Shown: piece after piece, positions 44,916-53,932 of the stretch
How the letters are laid out: every line of letters begins with the position of its first letter
Numbering within the stretch: position 1 is the stretch's first letter
Made by a program: the position numbers and the translations under genes
The notes under the pieces: model-generated
Databases searched by the model: none
The model's input: the letters and a program-made list of their open reading frames with translations, nothing else
What the model was told of the DNA's origin: nothing
Source of the DNA: Fidelibacterota bacterium
GTDB lineage: Bacteria; Fidelibacterota; UBA2242; JAFGTP01
DNA length: 58,054 bases
Assembly: GCA_016934035.1 (NCBI GenBank)
Contig: JAFGTP010000052.1
Coordinates: 1-58,054, forward strand
Direction of reading: 5' to 3'

Positions 44916-44997
44916 AATCGGAAGCACAGGGAAAGATAGGCTACCGCTGCTTCATTCCTGACCTGACGGAATTCACCGACTTTCCCTTGCTCCGAAA
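44916..44997 (-). ncRNA. ffs: Signal recognition particle RNA (4.5S type)
   Basis: On the minus strand the sequence folds into one long hairpin. The outer arms TCGGAGCA-AGGGAAAG and CTTTCCCT-GTGCTTCCGA pair, and the tip carries the domain IV signature GTCAGGTC-A-GGAA-T-GAAGCAGC. Compared with the textbook E. coli tip, only the pair closing the GGAA tetraloop is changed, from C-G to A-U, so pairing is kept. Length about 80 bases suits a small bacterial SRP RNA that binds Ffh. It ends about 16 bases before the dnaX ATG, matching the SRP RNA-dnaX-ybaB-recR order known in Bacillus. Exact ends are estimated from the base pairing; no separate terminator is visible, so processing from the dnaX transcript is likely. 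Confidence 0.88.
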
Positions 44998-45108
44998 TCT
45001 ATAGTTTCAAAGCCTTTTTAATACTCATTGTCGAAAAAAACGTATGGGAAACTTAACGAAATATTATATCGGAGAAAAGAGTTTTTTTGAGTTTTTGAAA
45101 GCGAAGAA

Positions 45109-45154
45109 TTATACCCGGATGCTGCCAGGGCCCCGCGCCACCGACGGGTAATAA
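45109..45154 (-). other. GC-rich hairpin of unknown role
   Basis: TTATACCCG (45109-45117) pairs with CGGGTAATAA (45145-45154), leaving one bulged base, and encloses a GC-rich 27-base interior that includes AGGGCCCCGCGCC. It stands out from its AT-rich surroundings. It lies downstream of the FecR-domain gene and upstream of the SRP RNA, both on the minus strand. It may be a terminator or a structured leader; there is no T run. Confidence 0.4.
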
Positions 45155-45177
45155 AACCATAAAAACGGACACCCGAA

Positions 45178-45209
45178 GACCTCAAAGGTCAATATTAACC
45201 TTTGAGGTC
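45178..45209 (-). terminator. Hairpin after the FecR-domain gene
   Basis: Perfect 12-bp inverted repeat GACCTCAAAGGT (45178-45189) / ACCTTTGAGGTC (45198-45209) with an 8-base loop, ten bases after the stop of the minus-strand gene ending at 45220. A TTTTT run follows only about 13 bases further on, so it is a probable but not canonical terminator. Confidence 0.6.
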
Positions 45210-45219
45210 CGGTCCGAAT

Positions 45220-47406
45220 TTAAAACCTGAACCCTGTCTCTATTGTATTGATTGTTACAGCTTCATCACCAGGATTGATTTTACCGTTGCCATCGAGGTC
45301 GCGATAAGTTCTTGTATAAACATAGGACAAAATGGCACCGCCGCCAATATCAATGCCCACACGGTATCCGAGAATAGTATTTTCCGACGGTTTTTTAAAT
45401 CGGAAGGGGTTTTTATCATTATTGCGCTGATAAAAAGCCAGAGCTTCCGCCAGTTTTGGAATGCGCCCCCGGGGAATGCTCAGTGAACTGCGAAAGCTGC
45501 GAATTTCATCATGTTTTGATGCCATGTGCTGATAATAGGTACTGAAAATCAGGTAATCCAGCAGGTTGAAATCCGCCGATCCGTAAACCCCTTTCATGGG
45601 CTCATTATAAAGTTTCAGTTCATCCTTGGTAAAAGCCCACAATTTATCCGAACCATTTATCTGACGAATGGAAACCCGTTCCATATCATAGAGCCTGTCC
45701 CAGTAATTAAAGAGAAAGTTTTCGCCGGAAAACCGGTATTCGACATTACAATGGATCCAGTTAAAAATTTCTGCGCTGAAACCCGGAATTGCTACACCCC
45801 ATCCGGGCTGAAATTTTTCACCGGTGTAATAATCTGTGATTTTTTCTGATATGAAAAAGGCAGTCTGCCCATAAATATCCAGGTGAAAATTTTCCCGCTC
45901 AATCACCGGAATTCCGGCATCAAAAGCCACGGCAGAAATAGCCTTGGCCTCATCTTCAGCATTGAATGGTGTCGGGTCCTGGCTAATGCTCGTATCGTGG
46001 TTCCAAAGCGGATTTTCATTATAATTATCTGTCAGTCCGTCTCCGTCAATGTCATAGTCAATTTCATCGGGAATTCCGTCTTCATCACTGTCGGTGTCAT
46101 AAAGTTTGCCTTTGAGTTTGTCTTGATGCTGATAGTTAAATGCGCCGTCGGGAAAATATTCTGGTAAACGGAAGGTGGCATTGGGGAAGGCATCGAAATC
46201 ATCAGGTACATTGTCACCATCCAGATCGGACAGGCCCTTGTACTGATTGAAATCGGCGACGAAAGTGCCACCCAGTCTCAATTTGCTCATCAAATCATAG
46301 GTCATTCTTCCGGCAACCAATCCCGGGCCGGAAATTTCCTTGATATCGCCCATCATGATTTCCCACCCCAGCCGGTCAAATTTCATTCCCGTATGAACGC
46401 CAATATTGCGAACCTGCGGGTATTCAATAGAATTGGAATAGCCATGCATCAAAATTCCATAACCCAGAGTCACATAATTCAACGCGCCAGCCCGTGCAAA
46501 AAAAGGATCCCCCTGTTTACCCCAGCGGACATAATAGATCTTGTTCAGATAATCAGTGACATCATCCCAGTCATCCGGCCGGATTTTGCCTTCTTCATCA
46601 AAGTAAAAATAAAGGTCCAGGCCGATCCCCAGTTTCCCAAAGCGTAATTCCGGGCGAAGTGAAACCTGGTTGTAAATCTGGCCGTCAATGGTAACAGAAC
46701 CAACACCCATTCCCATGTTCCAGTTGCGTTGATTCTCATCATCCTGAAATTGCGAATTGTCCGGCGTGGTTTCTTCCTGCTCATCCTCATCATCAGGAGG
46801 ATTGGCCAGTGCCAGTTGACTACCGGTTTCTGAAGCAACATAGGAAGGGTCCCTGTCGGCCACATCTTCTGCTGCTTTAGGTTCTGGCAAAGCTGCCATT
46901 TGGGGCTCTTCCCCGGCCGACAGGAGGGTCCTGTTTCCAGTGGCCAGATCAACGACTTCCAAATTACCTTTGACCGGAGTAAAGGTTTCACTGCCCCTGA
47001 CTTTTGCCCGGAATTCAGCAGCTTCAAAACCAATGTAGGAGTTGAGGGTTTCGAGGCTATAGGATTTTGTCAGGTCCGGTGTCATGGCAGCATAGATTTC
47101 TCCCTCCATCAGATTTATCTTTCGGCTGGAATGCTGCTCACTGATCCCTATCTCACTGTTTTCATAGACTTTTATTTTGGATTTATCATCAACAAACTGA
47201 ATTTCCGCAAAACTGTCTTCACCGGTGCGAATAGCATCACCGGAATGAATCAGGTCTGTTTCATGCGGAATAGTCGTAAAGCTCAAATCCCCATTCAACC
47301 GAAGGGATACTTCCCCTTCTTTTTCCACCAGTTTGGCCAGTGAAACCTGTGCCCCGGCAAGACTAAAAACCACGGCTAAAATCAATGATATTTTTAATTT
47401 TTTCAT
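45220..47406 (-). CDS. FecR-domain protein with calcium-binding TSP3 repeats and outer-membrane-like C-terminus
   Basis: A 728-residue exported protein with signal peptide (KKLKISLILAVVFSLAGAQVSLA). Residues about 30-130 form a FecR domain (GDAIRTGEDSFAEIQFVDDKSKIKVYENSEI), usually a ligand-sensing or peptidoglycan-associated fold. An acidic linker follows, then strand-rich segments. The middle carries thrombospondin type 3-like calcium loops (DLDGDNVPDDFDAFP, DTDSDEDGIPDEIDYDIDGDGLTD). The C-terminal half resembles outer-membrane strands and ends in aromatic ETGFRF. A further DLDGNGKINPGDE loop lies just before the end. Role unknown; possibly an outer-membrane sensor or porin-like protein. 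ATG 47406 is preferred over GTG 47430 because AGAGATGG precedes it. Confidence 0.7.
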   Translation of the reverse strand: MKKLKISLILAVVFSLAGAQVSLAKLVEKEGEVSLRLNGDLSFTTIPHETDLIHSGDAIRTGEDSFAEIQFVDDKSKIKVYENSEIGISEQHSSRKINLMEGEIYAAMTPDLTKSYSLETLNSYIGFEAAEFRAKVRGSETFTPVKGNLEVVDLATGNRTLLSAGEEPQMAALPEPKAAEDVADRDPSYVASETGSQLALANPPDDEDEQEETTPDNSQFQDDENQRNWNMGMGVGSVTIDGQIYNQVSLRPELRFGKLGIGLDLYFYFDEEGKIRPDDWDDVTDYLNKIYYVRWGKQGDPFFARAGALNYVTLGYGILMHGYSNSIEYPQVRNIGVHTGMKFDRLGWEIMMGDIKEISGPGLVAGRMTYDLMSKLRLGGTFVADFNQYKGLSDLDGDNVPDDFDAFPNATFRLPEYFPDGAFNYQHQDKLKGKLYDTDSDEDGIPDEIDYDIDGDGLTDNYNENPLWNHDTSISQDPTPFNAEDEAKAISAVAFDAGIPVIERENFHLDIYGQTAFFISEKITDYYTGEKFQPGWGVAIPGFSAEIFNWIHCNVEYRFSGENFLFNYWDRLYDMERVSIRQINGSDKLWAFTKDELKLYNEPMKGVYGSADFNLLDYLIFSTYYQHMASKHDEIRSFRSSLSIPRGRIPKLAEALAFYQRNNDKNPFRFKKPSENTILGYRVGIDIGGGAILSYVYTRTYRDLDGNGKINPGDEAVTINTIETGFRF

Positions 47407-47441
47407 AACCATCTCTTCTTTTTTTTTCACAATTATGGCTA

Positions 47442-47469
47442 ATTATATTCAAAAAAGAATAGAAATCAA
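47442..47469 (-). promoter_or_regulatory. Probable promoter of the FecR-domain gene
   Basis: On the minus strand TTGATT (47464-47469) and TATAAT (47442-47447) are separated by 16 bases, giving a predicted start near 47435 and a short leader to the ATG at 47406. Confidence 0.5.
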
Positions 47470-47487
47470 AAGGAATAAGCTTTGATT

Positions 47488-47501
47488 GTGATTTACATCA
47501 A
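47488..47501. promoter_or_regulatory. FNR/CRP-family-like operator
   Basis: GTGAT-TTAC-ATCAA matches nine of ten fixed bases of the FNR consensus TTGAT-N4-ATCAA. Its centre is about 60 bases upstream of the predicted start of the FecR-domain gene, a usual activator position. Confidence 0.4.
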
Positions 47502-47515
47502 AAGGGAAAATCATA

Positions 47516-50500
47516 TTATTCTTCAAATCCCAAAAAATATCTCAGCCGATAAAACAAATAATAAAATACAGGAATCATACTGATCGTTAATAGGGTAGAA
47601 CTAATCATTCCCCCAATCATGACAAAACTAAGTTCCTCTAAAATCCCAGACAATGTTGTGTTCCCGGAATTAAGGAAAAATAAAGGCACCAGTCCCCCAA
47701 TTGTTGTTATTGTAGTTATCATTATTGGACGTATTCTCTCTTTTCCTGCCTGGACTAAAACTTTTTTTATCTCTTTATTCTTTAGAAGTAACTGGTTAAT
47801 TCTTTCCACTAAAACAATGGCGTCATTGACGACAATCCCAAGTAGTAAAATAACGCCTATATAAGCGTCCGAGTTAAAGGTTTTATCAAATGCCAGATAC
47901 ATCATGAACACACCCAACATTGAAAATGGTACACTGAGAAAAATTACAAAGGGCTGCCACAGAGAATTATACAATACAGCCATTATCATAAACACTCCGG
48001 CAGCAGCAATGAAAAACAGTTTATTTAGTTCCTTCTTCTCCTTGTCTGATAAATAAGACCAATTCTGTTCCTCTAATTCATAACCGGAAGGTAATTCAAT
48101 ACTTTCCATCAAGGATTTTAGATGTTTTTCCTGTTGCTGATAGGCTCCCCGATAATCCCAGGCAATAGTAAATTGATATTGCTGGTTTTTCTTATCGATC
48201 CATTGGATATGTTTTTCCGGAAGTGGAATTGTAATATCTTTGAAATAAACGGATTTTTGATTAAAAATATTTAAAGGAGATGCTTTGATTGTTTCTAATT
48301 CTGTTAATTCTGACTTTAATACCATTTTCAGGTCATATTTTTCATTATTGATTATAATTTCATTGTTCCAAAAGGAGGTAGGGAAAAGGCCATATAGAGA
48401 ATATAGAACAGAATTAATGGATAAATTCTCTCTCCATACTTTTCCTACATCAACAGCATACCGATAATTATGTTCGCCACTTTGAAGGCTCCAAATATTT
48501 CTTGCTGATGGTGTGGTGATGGATTCTCCAACTCTTCTGTCTTTTTTAGCCATTGAAATAATATATTCAGATAATTCCCATAACTTTTGATAATCTGGCC
48601 CGATCAGTTTTAATCTGGAATTATAATTTGTATAAATTCGATACCCACCATTGTAATAGGGTTTTGGAAACATCCCCGAAATCGAGATACCAACTCCGGC
48701 ATAATCTACAGCCTGGCCAATTAACTTCGATTCCACCATATAAGGCATGGAACTGTTTTTATATTTTTCCGGGTATTCTACAAAAAATGAGGCGTAGCCA
48801 CTATTCTGGTCAATGTAGGTTTTGGATTCTGCATCATCTATATTTTCAGCCACCACTGCCTCAAGGGAATTCACCATTTCATCCAATGTCTCCAGTGTGA
48901 CTCCTTTGGGTGCAGAAATATGGACATTTGTTGATAATTTTGAAGGGGAATAATAATAACGTCCTCCTTCATCAACAGAAAGAAAAAACCATGTTGCGAT
49001 ACCTCCGAATAACATGATTGTTATTATAGCAGTAATGGTAGGGTATTTTAAAAGTATAGATAGAAACTTCCCATAAATATTGAATTCTGCTTTGGTTTTC
49101 TTTTTCTTATTAGGAGGAATAAACTTATCAGGAAAATGCATAAAAATCGCAGGCACAAGTACAATTGCCAGTATCAAAGATGACAATAAAGTAAATCCAA
49201 GCACAAATGCCATAGATTGATAATACTCTCCCAATCTGTCTTCCAGTAACAGCAGGGAGAAAAAAACCATAATGGTTGTCAGGGAAGAGGCCAATAAAGG
49301 CTGGTACATCTCAAGGGTGCCTCTTAACGCAGCGATGTAAGGTTTTTTGCCGATTTTAACATAATGCTGAATATTTTCCACCACAACAACAGTATTGTCC
49401 ACTAACATTCCAAAAACCAATGCTATTCCAGCCAAGGTCATTATATTAATTGTATAACCACTGAAGTATAAAAATATTGCAGAACTGCAAAAGGTCAGCA
49501 GGATTATCAGCATGATCACGAAGGAAGGAAACAGTTTTCTGAATAGTACCAGCAAAATAAAGAAAACAACTGATAGTATAACAAGACTTCTTACCCACAT
49601 ACCAGATAATTCATTTTTTAATTCTTTGGATTGGTCTTGTGTTATGATTATATCAAGATTGTTGGGAACATTTGATTTTATCTCTTCTATTTTTTTGGTG
49701 AATTTTTCAGCAAAATTGAGGGCGTTTTGTCGCGGAATTTTAAATACTCTGACCGAAATCAGAGGCATGAAATTTCTACGGGATATAGTCACTGGTTTTT
49801 CATAGTCAAAGGAAATATCTGCAATATTCCTTAACATCAAACCCTGTTTGATCCTGCAACTAGCCAGTCTCTCGATATCTTTAGGCCTGTTATCAAAAAA
49901 CAGGAAATATTCTTTATTATGCTCTCTAACCTTTCCTATACCAAGATAATGAAATTGAGAATTAACTTTTTGCCTTACGAAATCAGGTGTGAGTTTATAT
50001 CTCTCAAGTTTTTCGGAATCAAGATTAATTTTTAAGAATCCTTCAGAACCGCCAAAAACCTCACAATTTGAAACACCTTCAATAGATTTTATTAAAGGGA
50101 TAATATTTTTATCTGTTATTCTTCGAAGTTGGTTTATATCATAGGGGCCATTCACCTGTATTTCAAAAAATGGCGATTTGAATTGTTTTTCTTCTTCATC
50201 ATTGTCAAAGACTGGTTGTACCTGAAGGTTTGCTTCTTTTGGGAAATTTTCATCTTTTTGTAATCTGCTCAATTTTTCTTTTAGAGTAACATAGACATAT
50301 TTCTCGTCAATTTCTGAAGGAAACGATATTGTAACATAAGCCTCACCATCAGCTGTTGATGATGTGACATCGCTAATGTCGTTAAGCTGCATACATTGTT
50401 CTTCAATTGGAAATGTCAGCATCTTTTGGACAATCTCAGATGGTTGTCCTCTCCATGTTGCACTGATCTGAACACTTTGTTCTTCTTTTGTCTGGAAACC

Positions 50501-50626
50501 TCCTGAATTTGATGGGCGTATTTCTATCGGTATCTGTAAAAAAGAATGAATACCGATCATCACAATCAGAAAAACTGATATTATAATTGAAGTTGGATGG
50601 TTTAATATGAATCTTAAGGATTTCAT
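47516..50626 (-). CDS. RND-type efflux transporter, inner-membrane pump (second of pair)
   Basis: A 1036-residue proton-driven RND pump with 12 membrane helices and two large periplasmic loops. Typical blocks are FPIEEQCMQLNDISDVTSST in the first porter domain, ALVFGMLVDNTVVVVENIQ in helix 4, and LLGIVVNDAIVLVERINQ, RIRPIMITTITTIGGLVPLFF in the second half. Helix 4 has VDN where AcrB has the Asp-Asp proton relay, so only one of the two aspartates is present, as in several non-proteobacterial RND pumps. It lies 17 bases downstream of a second RND gene; such pairs can form mixed trimers (compare MdtBC). Substrate unknown. No outer-membrane channel gene is present. Confidence 0.9.
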   Translation of the reverse strand: MKSLRFILNHPTSIIISVFLIVMIGIHSFLQIPIEIRPSNSGGFQTKEEQSVQISATWRGQPSEIVQKMLTFPIEEQCMQLNDISDVTSSTADGEAYVTISFPSEIDEKYVYVTLKEKLSRLQKDENFPKEANLQVQPVFDNDEEEKQFKSPFFEIQVNGPYDINQLRRITDKNIIPLIKSIEGVSNCEVFGGSEGFLKINLDSEKLERYKLTPDFVRQKVNSQFHYLGIGKVREHNKEYFLFFDNRPKDIERLASCRIKQGLMLRNIADISFDYEKPVTISRRNFMPLISVRVFKIPRQNALNFAEKFTKKIEEIKSNVPNNLDIIITQDQSKELKNELSGMWVRSLVILSVVFFILLVLFRKLFPSFVIMLIILLTFCSSAIFLYFSGYTINIMTLAGIALVFGMLVDNTVVVVENIQHYVKIGKKPYIAALRGTLEMYQPLLASSLTTIMVFFSLLLLEDRLGEYYQSMAFVLGFTLLSSLILAIVLVPAIFMHFPDKFIPPNKKKKTKAEFNIYGKFLSILLKYPTITAIITIMLFGGIATWFFLSVDEGGRYYYSPSKLSTNVHISAPKGVTLETLDEMVNSLEAVVAENIDDAESKTYIDQNSGYASFFVEYPEKYKNSSMPYMVESKLIGQAVDYAGVGISISGMFPKPYYNGGYRIYTNYNSRLKLIGPDYQKLWELSEYIISMAKKDRRVGESITTPSARNIWSLQSGEHNYRYAVDVGKVWRENLSINSVLYSLYGLFPTSFWNNEIIINNEKYDLKMVLKSELTELETIKASPLNIFNQKSVYFKDITIPLPEKHIQWIDKKNQQYQFTIAWDYRGAYQQQEKHLKSLMESIELPSGYELEEQNWSYLSDKEKKELNKLFFIAAAGVFMIMAVLYNSLWQPFVIFLSVPFSMLGVFMMYLAFDKTFNSDAYIGVILLLGIVVNDAIVLVERINQLLLKNKEIKKVLVQAGKERIRPIMITTITTIGGLVPLFFLNSGNTTLSGILEELSFVMIGGMISSTLLTISMIPVFYYLFYRLRYFLGFEE

Positions 50627-50643
50627 TAATCAGCAGTCTATAG

Positions 50644-53600
50644 TTAATGATCGTCAGTTTTACCATCATTTGAAATTGCTGCCGCTTGTTGAATGCTAAC
50701 AGTAGTCTTTCCTTCCATCAACTCAAATACAACAGGCGTCACAAACAAAGTTAGTATTGTCGTAAAGGTCAATCCCCCGATTATAGTAACTGCTAATGGT
50801 TGATTGATTTCAGCATTTCCACCATATCCGAATGCCATAGGCAACATAGCCACAATTGTCGTCAATGTCGTCATCATTACCGGACGAAATTTATCCCGGC
50901 TGGTTTGGAGTACCGACTCTCTTGTAGATAACTTTGCTGTCTGTTTCAGATAGACCATGTAATCCAGTTTTACAATCGCGTCATTAACACCAATACCAAT
51001 CAACATAACAATTCCAATAATTGAAATAACATTAAGGCTTAATCCAAAAACCAATAATCCCAATATCGCCCCAATAAATCCAATGGGAACTGTAAGAATG
51101 ATATTAAAAGGATGCAGAAAAGACTCAAACTGGGCTGCCAAAATCAGATAAACAATGATCGTTGCGAGTAAAAAGGCCTTCATCAAATCGGAAAAAGATT
51201 TTGCTGTTCTCTGACTTTCACCGGACAGGAAAATATCAACATTTTCAAATTGATGCTCTCTGATCCATCTGTTTATTTTATTGCTGAGATCATTTATATT
51301 TTTTGTTGGTGTAAAGGCTTCAACTGAAATAACAGATTTTTTATTGACTCTTTTATGTTCAAGTTTCTTATCGGTTTTTGAAATATTAAAAAGTTGTTCA
51401 TTTCTTATTGGAAGATTTATGAGATTATTCTTCTTTGTCATAATACTGTTTATTGATTTTACACCCGAACCATTTGCATTGAGATAGATCGGAATTTTAT
51501 GACTGCCATCCTGCCACAGACCTATTTTGGTCCCACTTGTAATGAGTTTTAGTTTCTCTGCTGAAGCAGTCGGATTGATATCATATTTTGCTAGTATTTC
51601 TTCCTTAAAATTGGCTGTTAAAACTTGTTTTATTCCGCCTTCATTAATGGCAATTTCATGGACACTTTCTAATCCGTTCAGCCAATTGACCATCATCTCT
51701 GCTGCATTCCTTTTGGATTGTTCCTTATCGCTCTCCAAATAGACAATGATATTTTTACCCTTTTTACCAGATATTTCCTTTTGCAATGGTGATGGCTGTT
51801 GAATATTGATCTGTGTGAAGGGTAATGATATGGCATCTTTATATTTTTCCCTTTTAAAATTTTTACTTTGAATTTTTTGTTCCAGGTTAATAAAAAATTG
51901 TATGGTATAAAAGCCTGGTGTAAAATTGATGGTCTGAATAGAATTTAATGCACCGGAATAAGGATCATAGGTAGAGACTGAAACATTTCTGACATTACCA
52001 ATATTTTTCAAATTCTTAATACTATTTCCAGTTTCTTTCTGAATGATTTCATAGGGATATTCTCCAGGTATATCTATTGTGATTTCCACTTTGTCAGACG
52101 CAATTTCCGGCCAGTATTGTTTTATTAATAAAAATTTCCATCCGCCAATGGTCATTAATACAAGAAAAGCCAGTAAAATGAATAACATATGTTTTTTTTC
52201 AAGAAAGAAATCCAGAAGTTGATGATATTTTTCTTCAAACCAATTATACCCAAAATCAAAGATAAAATAGAAAGGCTTTAACAGCATCGAAAAACCTTTC
52301 TCTAAAATTGATAAAAGATATAGTGGTAGGAAGAAAAGAAACCGCACTCCTCTCATGAAAATTCTTTTCAGAATGAACATTTCCTGCAGTTCTTCTTTAT
52401 GGAATTCTTTTTTCTTATTATTTATACTCATCTTGAAAAAGGCCGGAATCAAAGTAATGGCTGCCAAAAGTGAGACTACAAGAACATAAATGATTGCCAA
52501 TGCCTGTTCCTTAAACAGAATCGCTGCGTAGCCTTTTACATAGATAATCGGAAAGAAAATAGCGATGGTTGTAAAAGTCGATCCAACTATAGCACGACTT
52601 ACTTTTTTAACTCCAAGGTAAATTGAATTATCAATATCAGTGGGGTTGAAATTTTTGTTGATGGAATCCAACATCACAATACCATTATCCACAATCAATC
52701 CAATTCCCAATGCCAATCCACCCAAGGTCATAATATTAAAAGTAATATCGTGCAGATAAAGTGCATTAAATGTAAAGAATAAACTCACAGGAATAATCAA
52801 TGCCAGGATAACCGAATACCTGATGTCTTTTAGAAATAGTAGTATGATAAAAAATGCCAGTATCGCGCCTAGTAAAATAGATTGTTTCAAACTGGACATC
52901 GATTGGCTGACATACTCCCCCTGGTTCTTAATGATATTGAATTTAAAATCAGGAAACTTGCCTGCAATTCTATTGATCTCATCAACAGCGATTTTCGAAG
53001 CATCAATTGCATTGGCACCTGATTCTTTAAAAACACTAATAGTTAATGCAGGATTCAGGTTATCATAATTATGACTGTAAAATGGAATTGGTTCTTGTTT
53101 TATTTCAGCAATACTTCCTAATGGAATGGATTCGTTTGTATTGTTGTTTATTGGTAGTTTTAACATTTGCTGTAAATTTTTGATAGGGAATTCTACAGTC
53201 AGTTTATGTCTGGCATAGCCTACCTTTACTTCATATGAAAAAGACTTATCCGGCAGGTTTGCCAATATCGCTGATTGAATATTATTAAAATCAATGTTAT
53301 ATAATTCACATTTCTGTTGATCCACGATGATCTGGATTGCACTTTTGGGCATACCGGTAATCATGGCGCTGGCAACACCATCGATTTGTGACAACCTTGG
53401 TTTAATCACATCCTCAGCAAAAGTCGATAGTTCAGCCAAACTACTATTCCCGGAAAAAGTGAATTGAATAATCGGCAATGATCCCGGATTAAAGTCCATT
53501 ATATATGGACGTTCAGCATTCTCGGGAAAAGCATCTGTTATGGCATCAATTTTTTCCCGTAACCGAAGTAGTGTGTATTTAGCATCAATATCCCACCTGA

Positions 53601-53871
53601 ATTGAATATTGATGATACCATATCCATCCCTGGAATAGGATAAAATATCACTAATACCTGCTATTGCAGAGATAGATTCTTCAAGAGGTCTTACAATATA
53701 CTTTTCTACTTCCTCTGAGCTACTATTTGGATAATCACAGAGTACAATGAATTCAGGATATTCTATCTCCGGTAAAAATGAGATATTCATATTCTGCCCG
53801 GAACGAATTCCGAAGATCATGATCGCAATAGTGATCATTAAAATTGATATTGGTTTTTTGATAAAATACAT
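50644..53871 (-). CDS. RND-type efflux transporter, inner-membrane pump (first of pair)
   Basis: A 1075-residue RND family pump with 12 predicted membrane helices. Markers are VEKYIVRPLEESISAIAGISDILSYS in part, GGLALGIGLIVDNGIVMLDSI in helix 4, AQFESFLHPFNIILTVPIGFIGA and MLIGIGVNDAIVKLDYM, PVMMTTLTTIVAMLPMAFGY. Helix 4 again has VDN. The insertion between helix 6 and the second half (FFLPLYLLSILEKGFSMLLKPFYF) contains extra hydrophobic stretches, which makes this pump longer than its neighbour. The start ATG at 53871 directly abuts the heptamer array, and I see no Shine-Dalgarno before it, unusual for an operon gene. Confidence 0.9.
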   Translation of the reverse strand: MYFIKKPISILMITIAIMIFGIRSGQNMNISFLPEIEYPEFIVLCDYPNSSSEEVEKYIVRPLEESISAIAGISDILSYSRDGYGIINIQFRWDIDAKYTLLRLREKIDAITDAFPENAERPYIMDFNPGSLPIIQFTFSGNSSLAELSTFAEDVIKPRLSQIDGVASAMITGMPKSAIQIIVDQQKCELYNIDFNNIQSAILANLPDKSFSYEVKVGYARHKLTVEFPIKNLQQMLKLPINNNTNESIPLGSIAEIKQEPIPFYSHNYDNLNPALTISVFKESGANAIDASKIAVDEINRIAGKFPDFKFNIIKNQGEYVSQSMSSLKQSILLGAILAFFIILLFLKDIRYSVILALIIPVSLFFTFNALYLHDITFNIMTLGGLALGIGLIVDNGIVMLDSINKNFNPTDIDNSIYLGVKKVSRAIVGSTFTTIAIFFPIIYVKGYAAILFKEQALAIIYVLVVSLLAAITLIPAFFKMSINNKKKEFHKEELQEMFILKRIFMRGVRFLFFLPLYLLSILEKGFSMLLKPFYFIFDFGYNWFEEKYHQLLDFFLEKKHMLFILLAFLVLMTIGGWKFLLIKQYWPEIASDKVEITIDIPGEYPYEIIQKETGNSIKNLKNIGNVRNVSVSTYDPYSGALNSIQTINFTPGFYTIQFFINLEQKIQSKNFKREKYKDAISLPFTQINIQQPSPLQKEISGKKGKNIIVYLESDKEQSKRNAAEMMVNWLNGLESVHEIAINEGGIKQVLTANFKEEILAKYDINPTASAEKLKLITSGTKIGLWQDGSHKIPIYLNANGSGVKSINSIMTKKNNLINLPIRNEQLFNISKTDKKLEHKRVNKKSVISVEAFTPTKNINDLSNKINRWIREHQFENVDIFLSGESQRTAKSFSDLMKAFLLATIIVYLILAAQFESFLHPFNIILTVPIGFIGAILGLLVFGLSLNVISIIGIVMLIGIGVNDAIVKLDYMVYLKQTAKLSTRESVLQTSRDKFRPVMMTTLTTIVAMLPMAFGYGGNAEINQPLAVTIIGGLTFTTILTLFVTPVVFELMEGKTTVSIQQAAAISNDGKTDDH

Positions 53872-53876
53872 TAGAG

Positions 53877-53932
53877 TTATCAGTTTAAAGTTATCGGTTA
53901 TCGGTTATCGGTTATCGGTTATCGGTTGTTGG
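53877..53932. repeat. Heptanucleotide array TTATCGG, left flank of the four-helix-bundle gene
   Basis: Seven-base register units run without gaps: TTATCAG, TTTAAAG, five exact TTATCGG copies (53891-53925) and TTGTTGG. The array begins six bases from the pump start codon and runs into the 3' end of the four-helix-bundle gene (stop at 53905). It is the mirror partner of the array at 54305-54360. Confidence 0.95.

Noticed and set aside
44998..45219. tRNA gene in the spacer
   Set aside because: The GC-rich hairpin cannot be folded into a cloverleaf; no T-arm GTTCRA sequence or CCA end is visible.
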